A DNA stretch of 10,135 bases, from NCBI GenBank assembly GCA_016202915.1, contig JACQNT010000037.1:1-10135 (forward strand). The letters run 5' to 3'. This DNA comes from Acidobacteriota bacterium. GTDB lineage: Bacteria > Acidobacteriota > Polarisedimenticolia > Gp22-AA2. Both the position numbers and the translations under genes were made by a program. The notes under the pieces were generated by a model that was not told the DNA's origin, searched no databases, and saw only the letters and a list, made by a program, of their open reading frames with translations. Below are positions 6,001 to 10,135 of the stretch, piece by piece (the first letter of the stretch is position 1; the number at the start of each line of letters is the position of its first letter).

Positions 6001-7698
6001 TCAGCGCCCGGCCTCGTAGCTGCCGATGACCGTCACGGGGTGGTCGAAGGTGTAGGTGTCCTCGAACGCGCCGGTCAGGATGCTGCCATCGAGGTCCCGG
6101 GCCAGCGGCAGCCCGAGCGCGTAGAGGGCGGTGGGCACCGCGTCCGCGATCGATCCCTTGCCCAGCCGGTGGCCGCGGCGCGTGTCCGGGCCGCGCGCGA
6201 ACAGGAACCCGTCCGGGCCCTTCTCGTGGGTGCCCGAACGCGGCGCGCCGCCTCCCGACCGCGGCCGAAGGCGCTCCCCGAGAGAGACCGGGTCCATCCC
6301 GTGCGTGGAGGTGACGAACACCACCGTGCCGTCACCCCCGCCGTCGAGGACACCGGCGACGATGGCGTCGATCCTCCGGTAATACCCTTCCAGCGCCCTG
6401 CCGTACAGGTCGATCTCCCGCTCGCTCACGTTGCCGAAGTCCCGAGGGCGCGTGTAGCGCAGGAAATGGTGCGCGATGCGATCGAGGCCCGGGAACGACA
6501 GAGCCGCCACGCCCGGGCGCCCCTCGCCCAGGAGACGCTCCAGGTCCTTCATGATCCGCGCGTCGGCTTCCAGGGCCCGGGCGATCTCCAGGATGAGCGC
6601 CCGCGCCGTCGGATCGTTCCGCTCGATCGCCTCCGGGTCCATGAAGTCCTCCAGCCAGGAGGGAAGCGGACCGGAGACCGACGCCGCCCCCCCGGACGCC
6701 CTCTCGCGGTCCGGGTCGATCTCCCAGCCCGCCGCCTCGCCGGCGCCGCCCGCGAGGCCGACGATCTCCCAGAGCGCCAGGCTGGCCCGGTCCGTGACCG
6801 CGAGAGCCCGGCGCTCGAGGAACGGGGCCTGGAGAAAATCGAAGCCGATCCCCACGGGCGCCACCTCGATCCAGGGGCCGAGATTGAAGAAGCGCCGCGC
6901 CTGGCCGTTGCGCACCCCGTGCCGGTAGGGCAGTTTACCGGTGACGAGCGTGGTGCGCGTCACCGCCGCCTCGCACGGGACGAGCGATCGGAGGCGCCCG
7001 TAGGCCCCCTCCTGGATGAGGCGCGAGAAGGCCGGGAGCTTCCCCTGCGCCTGCAGCGTGAGGATCGTCTCCAGGTCGCCGCCGTCGAAATTGAGCAGGA
7101 CGAGCCGGCGCGCCGGCAGAGGGGCGCGGCCCGGCGCCTCGTCCGGGAGGGGCCCGGGCGCGGCATCCGCTGGTCGTCCCGCCCGGCCCGCGACCAGGAG
7201 TGACGCCAGGGCCAGGCCGGCGGCGGCGGCCTGCGGCCAGAAGCCGCGCCGCAGCCGCGGCACGATCGTCACGAGCGCGGCGCAGGCCCAGGCGAGGCTG
7301 AGCGCCAGGCAGGTGGCGGCGAACCGATCGGCCGCCACCGGGTCCAGGACCCTGCGGAACCGCGACAGGGTGGCCCAGCCGGAATACAGGATGACGCCGG
7401 CGTTGGCCACGTGAAAGCCCATCAGGTAACGCAGGGAGAACCGGTCCACTTGCAGGGGATGGCTGGCGAAGAAGCGCAATCCGCCGTACAGCAGCGGCCA
7501 GGCGATCGCCGCCGTCAGCGTGTAGCCGATGACGACCGGCAGGAGCGTCAACGCGAGCGTCGCCTCGTCGCCGGCCGCCGCCGCGGGATTGAGGAGCAGC
7601 AGGAACAGCGCCACCACGATGCCGCCGTAGACGCCGGCCAGCGCCGCGTGGAGGACGAGCCTGGCGGAGGTCACGCCGCCGGATGGTAGCACAGGCAT
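6001..7698 (-). CDS. Membrane-anchored alkaline phosphatase/phosphodiesterase-superfamily protein with altered active site
   Basis: This 565-residue protein has five hydrophobic helices (about 14-36, 48-71, 91-111, 127-146, 153-171), a Pro/Ala-rich linker (173-197), and a domain of the type I phosphodiesterase/nucleotide pyrophosphatase fold. Seen: L-N-F-D-G-G (D205), T-G-K-L-P-Y-R-H-G-V (253-262), G-L-D-R-I-A-H (D406, H410), S-T-H-G-M (465-468), T-H-E-K-G-P-D-G-F (H491), and a terminal D-A-V-P-T-A-L-Y-A-L-G-L-P block. The Thr/Ser nucleophile expected nine residues before the T-G is Ala244, and the usual D-H-G is T465-H-G. One metal site thus lacks two ligands, so the enzyme may be inactive or changed. 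ATG at 7698 is chosen; GTG at 7674 is an in-frame alternative. Neither has a clear ribosome site. Longer starts up to 7908 would lie antisense to pyrK and are rejected. Substrate unknown. Confidence 0.85.
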   Translation of the reverse strand: MPVLPSGGVTSARLVLHAALAGVYGGIVVALFLLLLNPAAAAGDEATLALTLLPVVIGYTLTAAIAWPLLYGGLRFFASHPLQVDRFSLRYLMGFHVANAGVILYSGWATLSRFRRVLDPVAADRFAATCLALSLAWACAALVTIVPRLRRGFWPQAAAAGLALASLLVAGRAGRPADAAPGPLPDEAPGRAPLPARRLVLLNFDGGDLETILTLQAQGKLPAFSRLIQEGAYGRLRSLVPCEAAVTRTTLVTGKLPYRHGVRNGQARRFFNLGPWIEVAPVGIGFDFLQAPFLERRALAVTDRASLALWEIVGLAGGAGEAAGWEIDPDRERASGGAASVSGPLPSWLEDFMDPEAIERNDPTARALILEIARALEADARIMKDLERLLGEGRPGVAALSFPGLDRIAHHFLRYTRPRDFGNVSEREIDLYGRALEGYYRRIDAIVAGVLDGGGDGTVVFVTSTHGMDPVSLGERLRPRSGGGAPRSGTHEKGPDGFLFARGPDTRRGHRLGKGSIADAVPTALYALGLPLARDLDGSILTGAFEDTYTFDHPVTVIGSYEAGR

Positions 7699-7727
7699 TT
7701 GTGAGGGTCCGGACGTTCTGGTATAGT
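7699..7727 (+). promoter_or_regulatory. Promoter of pyrK-pyrD, giving a very short leader
   Basis: A -35 box TTGTGA (7699-7704, 4 of 6 matches) and a -10 box TATAGT (7722-7727, 5 of 6) are spaced by exactly 17 nt. The -10 box ends 11 nt before the pyrK ATG at 7739. The transcript would start around 7734, leaving about 5 nt of leader and no room for a Shine-Dalgarno site. Confidence 0.7.
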
Positions 7728-7738
7728 GCCGTCCCGGC

Positions 7739-8539
7739 ATGCCGTTCGACTTTCCCGCCCCTGTGGTCCGCCACCAGGCCATCAACCGGGACCATTTCCT
7801 CCTGACTCTCGAGTCGCCCCGCGTCGCGCGCGCCGCGCGGCCCGGCCAGTTCGTGATGCTGCGGACGCGCCCGGGCCACGACCCTCTCTTACGACGCCCC
7901 ATGAGCATCTACCGCGTCCCTCCCTCCGGGCGGGGACAGGTGCAGATCCTCTACAAGGTCGTCGGATCGGGGACCCGCTACCTCTCCGGCCAGGCCGCGG
8001 GGGCCAGGCTCGACATGCTGGGGCCGCTGGGGAACGGCTTCCGGCCGCCGCGGCCGGGACGCCGCCCCGTCCTCGTGGCCGGCGGCATCGGCATCGCCAT
8101 CTTCCCCTTCCTCGTGGACCGGCTCCTGCGCCGCGGCTCCCGCCCGATCCTCCTTTACGGCGCGCGCTGCCGGGGCGACCTCGTGGCCCTCAGCTATTTC
8201 CAGGCGCGCCGTGTCCCGGTGCGCCTGGTGACGGAGGACGGCAGCGCCGGCGCCAGGGGCCTCGTCACCCGGCTGCTGGAGCCGATCCTCGGCGGCGAGG
8301 GCGGAGAGGAGCGCTGCGAGCTGTTCGTCTGCGGCCCCTCCCCGATGCTGCGGGCGGTCGGGGCGCTGGCCGTGGAGGCCGGGGTCCCCTGCCAGCTCGC
8401 CCTGGAGTCGCAGATGCCCTGCGGGATCGGCGTCTGCCTGGGGTGCGTGGTGCCCTGTCCGGCAGATGCGGATGGCCCCCTCTACCGGCGGGTCTGCACG
8501 GAAGGGCCGATCTTCGAAGCCGGCACGGTGGAGCCGTGA
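7739..8539 (+). CDS. pyrK: Dihydroorotate dehydrogenase electron-transfer subunit (PyrK)
   Basis: PyrK carries FAD and a [2Fe-2S] cluster. It passes electrons from dihydroorotate, oxidised by class 1B PyrD, to NAD+ in the cytoplasmic PyrD2-PyrK2 complex. Seen in 266 residues: R-P-G-Q-F-V-M-L-R (34-42), the FAD motif R-R-P-M-S-I (52-57), a G-G-I-G-I-A nucleotide-binding turn, F-V-C-G-P-S-P-M-L, and the cluster ligands C228-x4-C233-x2-C236-x16-C253 followed by T-E-G-P-I-F. Cys240 is additional. Length is usual for the family. ATG at 7739 is the expected start by homology, because the ferredoxin-reductase-like barrel begins at once. It has almost no leader and no Shine-Dalgarno. Its TGA overlaps the GTG of pyrD by 4 nt. 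It is divergent from the phosphodiesterase-like gene. Confidence 0.94.
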   Translation: MPFDFPAPVVRHQAINRDHFLLTLESPRVARAARPGQFVMLRTRPGHDPLLRRPMSIYRVPPSGRGQVQILYKVVGSGTRYLSGQAAGARLDMLGPLGNGFRPPRPGRRPVLVAGGIGIAIFPFLVDRLLRRGSRPILLYGARCRGDLVALSYFQARRVPVRLVTEDGSAGARGLVTRLLEPILGGEGGEERCELFVCGPSPMLRAVGALAVEAGVPCQLALESQMPCGIGVCLGCVVPCPADADGPLYRRVCTEGPIFEAGTVEP

Positions 8540-9531
8540 AGACGCCGCGGCGGGGAGCGCAGGGCGCGCCCCGGGGCGCCGGCGCCGTCGATCTCTCCGT
8601 CACCCTGGGGCCCCTGCGCCTGAAGAACCCCGTGGTCGCGGCCAGCGGGACGTTCGGCTACGGGACCGAGTTCCTCCCCTACCTCCGGCTCAGCGATCTC
8701 GGCGGCTTCGTCACCAAGGGGCTGTCGCTCAAGCCGCGCCGCGGCAACGCGCCGCCGCGCACCTGCGAGACCCCCGCGGGGATGCTGAACGCGATCGGGC
8801 TGGCGAACGTCGGCGTGGAGGCCTTCCTGGATGAGAAGCTGCCGGCGCTCCGCCGGCACGACACCGTCGTCATCGCCAACGTCTTCGGCGAGACCCAGGA
8901 CGAATACGTCGCGGTGGCGCGGCGCCTGAACGGCGCGCCGGGGCTGCACGCCATCGAGCTGAACCTGTCCTGCCCCAACACGGACAAGGGAGGGATCGCC
9001 TTCGGGGTCTCGCCGCCGGTGGTCCGCCAGGTCGTGGCCGCGGTGCGCCGCGCCGCCCCCGGCCTGCCGCTCATTGTCAAGCTGACGCCCAACATCACCG
9101 ACATCGCCGTGGCCGCCAGGGCGGCCCGCGAGGGCGGCGCGGACATCCTGTCTCTGGTCAACACCTTCCTCGGAATGGCCGTCGATCTGAAGGCGCGTCG
9201 CCCGGTCCTGGACAACCTCGCGGGCGGCCTCTCGGGCCCGGCGATCAAGCCTCTGGCGCTCTACATGGTGCAGCGCGTCTACCGCGAGGTGGACCTGCCG
9301 ATCATGGGGATGGGAGGCATCAGCACCGCCCAGGACGCGCTGGAGTTCATGGTGGCGGGAAGCGCCGCCGTGCAGGTCGGGACCGTCAACTTCTTCGATC
9401 CGAAGGCGTCGGTGCGCATCGTGCGTGAGATCGCGGCGTGGTGTCGCAAGGAGGGGGTGAGGGCGGTGCGCGAGATCATCGGCGCCCTCAGGCTCCCGCC
9501 GGGGGCGCCGCCGGCGCCGCGCGCCGTCTGA
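8536..9531 (+). CDS. pyrD: Dihydroorotate dehydrogenase, class 1B catalytic subunit (PyrD)
   Basis: This 331-residue FMN enzyme oxidises dihydroorotate to orotate, with PyrK as electron-transfer partner. Seen: L-K-N-P-V-V-A-A-S-G-T-F-G-Y-G (30-43), F-V-T-K-G-L-S (58-64), N-A-I-G-L-A-N (85-91), and N-L-S-C-P-N with catalytic Cys146. The Cys is diagnostic of class 1; class 2 enzymes use Ser. Also present are I-V-K-L-T-P-N and the FMN-phosphate region G-M-G-G-I-S-T-A-Q-D-A followed by A-V-Q-V-G-T. The start is GTG at 8536, sharing GTGA with the pyrK stop, which suggests translational coupling. The first ~17 residues (Arg/Gly/Ala-rich) precede the conserved fold and no other start codon is visible there. 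It converges with the thioredoxin-like gene, with 3 nt between the stops and no terminator seen. Confidence 0.96.
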   Translation: MKTPRRGAQGAPRGAGAVDLSVTLGPLRLKNPVVAASGTFGYGTEFLPYLRLSDLGGFVTKGLSLKPRRGNAPPRTCETPAGMLNAIGLANVGVEAFLDEKLPALRRHDTVVIANVFGETQDEYVAVARRLNGAPGLHAIELNLSCPNTDKGGIAFGVSPPVVRQVVAAVRRAAPGLPLIVKLTPNITDIAVAARAAREGGADILSLVNTFLGMAVDLKARRPVLDNLAGGLSGPAIKPLALYMVQRVYREVDLPIMGMGGISTAQDALEFMVAGSAAVQVGTVNFFDPKASVRIVREIAAWCRKEGVRAVREIIGALRLPPGAPPAPRAV

Positions 9532-9534
9532 GGG

Positions 9535-10011
9535 CTACTGGATCTCCGGCTGCCGCTCGACCGCGGTGATTTTCCCGACTTCGCTGGCCGCCTCTCCGAA
9601 CAGCCGGTCGAGAGCGTCGAAGACCTCCTCCCCCGAGGCCGCCCTCTGTCCTTCCCTGTCGAACAGGAGCAGGTGGGGTAGCGACTCGATCCCGTGCTGC
9701 GCCGCCACCGGCATCGTCCAGTCGACGATGTCCACCTTCCGGATTGCGAGATCATCCGGGTAGCGCGCCGCGAGCCGCTCCAGCGCCGGGCTCAGCACGC
9801 GGCAGGGCGGGCACCAGACGGCGTAGAAGTCGACGACCGTGTGCTTGCCGCGGGCCAGGTGGGCGGCGAGATCGACCTCCTCCCCGTGGGCGATGACCCG
9901 GATGTCCGCGGCCTCCGGGCGCGGGCGGTTGAGCGTGTAGGCGCTGAATGCCGCCCCCGCCAGCGCCAAGCCTCCGAGGCCGACCAGCGCGATGCGTGTT
10001 CCGGGTCTCAA
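9535..10011 (-). CDS. Membrane-anchored thioredoxin-fold protein (WCPPC)
   Basis: This 158-residue protein has an uncleaved-looking signal anchor (about 6-27) and then a thioredoxin domain. The domain has V-V-D-F-Y-A-V-W-C-P-P-C (C67, C70) and the cis-proline loop S-L-P-H-L-L-L-F (P112). WCPPC instead of WCGPC is typical of extracytoplasmic TlpA/ResA-like and DsbE-like reductases, so a role in disulfide reduction outside the membrane (for example cytochrome c maturation) is plausible but not shown. No cytochrome genes are nearby. The start is TTG at 10011 with GGAG about 6 nt upstream; I see no ATG near the N-terminus. It has its own candidate promoter and converges with pyrD, so is probably not co-regulated with the pyr genes. 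Confidence 0.86.
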   Translation of the reverse strand: MRPGTRIALVGLGGLALAGAAFSAYTLNRPRPEAADIRVIAHGEEVDLAAHLARGKHTVVDFYAVWCPPCRVLSPALERLAARYPDDLAIRKVDIVDWTMPVAAQHGIESLPHLLLFDREGQRAASGEEVFDALDRLFGEAASEVGKITAVERQPEIQ

Positions 10012-10063
10012 GCCGATCTCCGCTGCCCCGTCCCGCGCGCGGCGGCGCGGCGGGCGTCACCGG

Positions 10064-10092
10064 ATTATCGACCCCCCCCGCCCCACCGTCAA
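10064..10092 (-). promoter_or_regulatory. Candidate promoter of the thioredoxin-like gene
   Basis: Read on the minus strand, TTGACG (10087-10092, 5 of 6 matches to the -35 box) is followed after 17 nt by GATAAT (10064-10069, 5 of 6 to the -10 box). Transcription would start near 10057, giving a leader of about 46 nt to the TTG at 10011. The spacer is a run of mostly G. Confidence 0.6.
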
Positions 10093-10135
10093 CCCGAAGA
10101 TGCCCTGAAGTATCCCCAGTTTGAGGCGCCGACCC
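10065..10135 (-). CDS. Possible C-terminus of an unidentified protein (window edge)
   Basis: One minus-strand frame is open from the right edge to a TAA at 10065-10067. It encodes about 23 residues including L-K-L-G-I-L-Q-G-I-F-G-L-T-V-G-R-G-G-R. The amphipathic, hydrophobic stretch and the termination before the thioredoxin-like gene look like a real protein tail, but 23 residues do not identify a family and could be chance. If real, the promoter at 10064-10092 lies in its last codons. Confidence 0.3.

Noticed and set aside
7699..7908. Upstream starts for the phosphodiesterase-like gene
   Set aside because: They would be antisense to the start of pyrK and cross its promoter. The added residues are Arg/Gly-rich and the membrane helices begin only after 7698.
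10090..10135. Short plus-strand frame at the right edge reading L-K-Y-P-Q-F-E-A-P-T
   Set aside because: No start codon or ribosome site, and it is too short to judge. It overlaps the minus-strand tail that looks somewhat better.
1..10135. tRNA, rRNA, CRISPR arrays, insertion sequences, phage genes
   Set aside because: No repeat-spacer pattern, transposase motif, terminal repeats or structural RNA signature was seen on either strand.

Overview
The window is about 70% GC and densely coded on both strands. It reads as a bacterial chromosome segment built around de novo pyrimidine synthesis. PyrR-type attenuation, a class 1B dihydroorotate dehydrogenase with a PyrK subunit, GTG/TTG starts and sigma70-like promoters fit an uncultivated high-GC bacterium. 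Acidobacteriota or a neighbouring phylum is my best guess, from the look of the proteins only. I see no rRNA, tRNA, CRISPR array, insertion sequence or prophage.

Region 1-5930 (minus strand) looks like one transcription unit. It has a strong promoter (5901-5929) and a leader with a PyrR-binding-type hairpin and an intrinsic terminator (5775-5867). Then come pyrR, pyrB (4-nt overlap), pyrC (20-nt overlap, TTG start), a sulfatase-fold exported hydrolase (7-nt gap), and a GT39-type membrane glycosyltransferase that runs off the left edge (22-nt gap). The tight packing implies that the last two genes, whose families have no known link to pyrimidines, are read from the UMP-sensitive pyr promoter.

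Region 6001-7698 (minus strand) is a five-helix membrane protein with an extramembrane alkaline-phosphatase/phosphodiesterase-fold domain. Two residues usual for one of the two metal sites appear to be replaced, so it may be inactive or altered. It is divergent from pyrK, with overlapping control sequence.

Region 7739-9531 (plus strand) holds pyrK and pyrD, overlapping by 4 nt (GTGA). A promoter ends only about 11 nt before the pyrK ATG. Convergent to it, with a 3-nt gap, is a membrane-anchored thioredoxin-like protein (9535-10011, minus) with its own promoter. At the right edge a possible C-terminus of a further minus-strand gene is visible.

Together PyrB, PyrC and PyrD/PyrK give carbamoyl-aspartate, dihydroorotate and orotate. 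carAB, pyrE and pyrF are not in the window. There is no gene-free stretch over 300 bases; the longest gap is the 271-nt pyrR leader.
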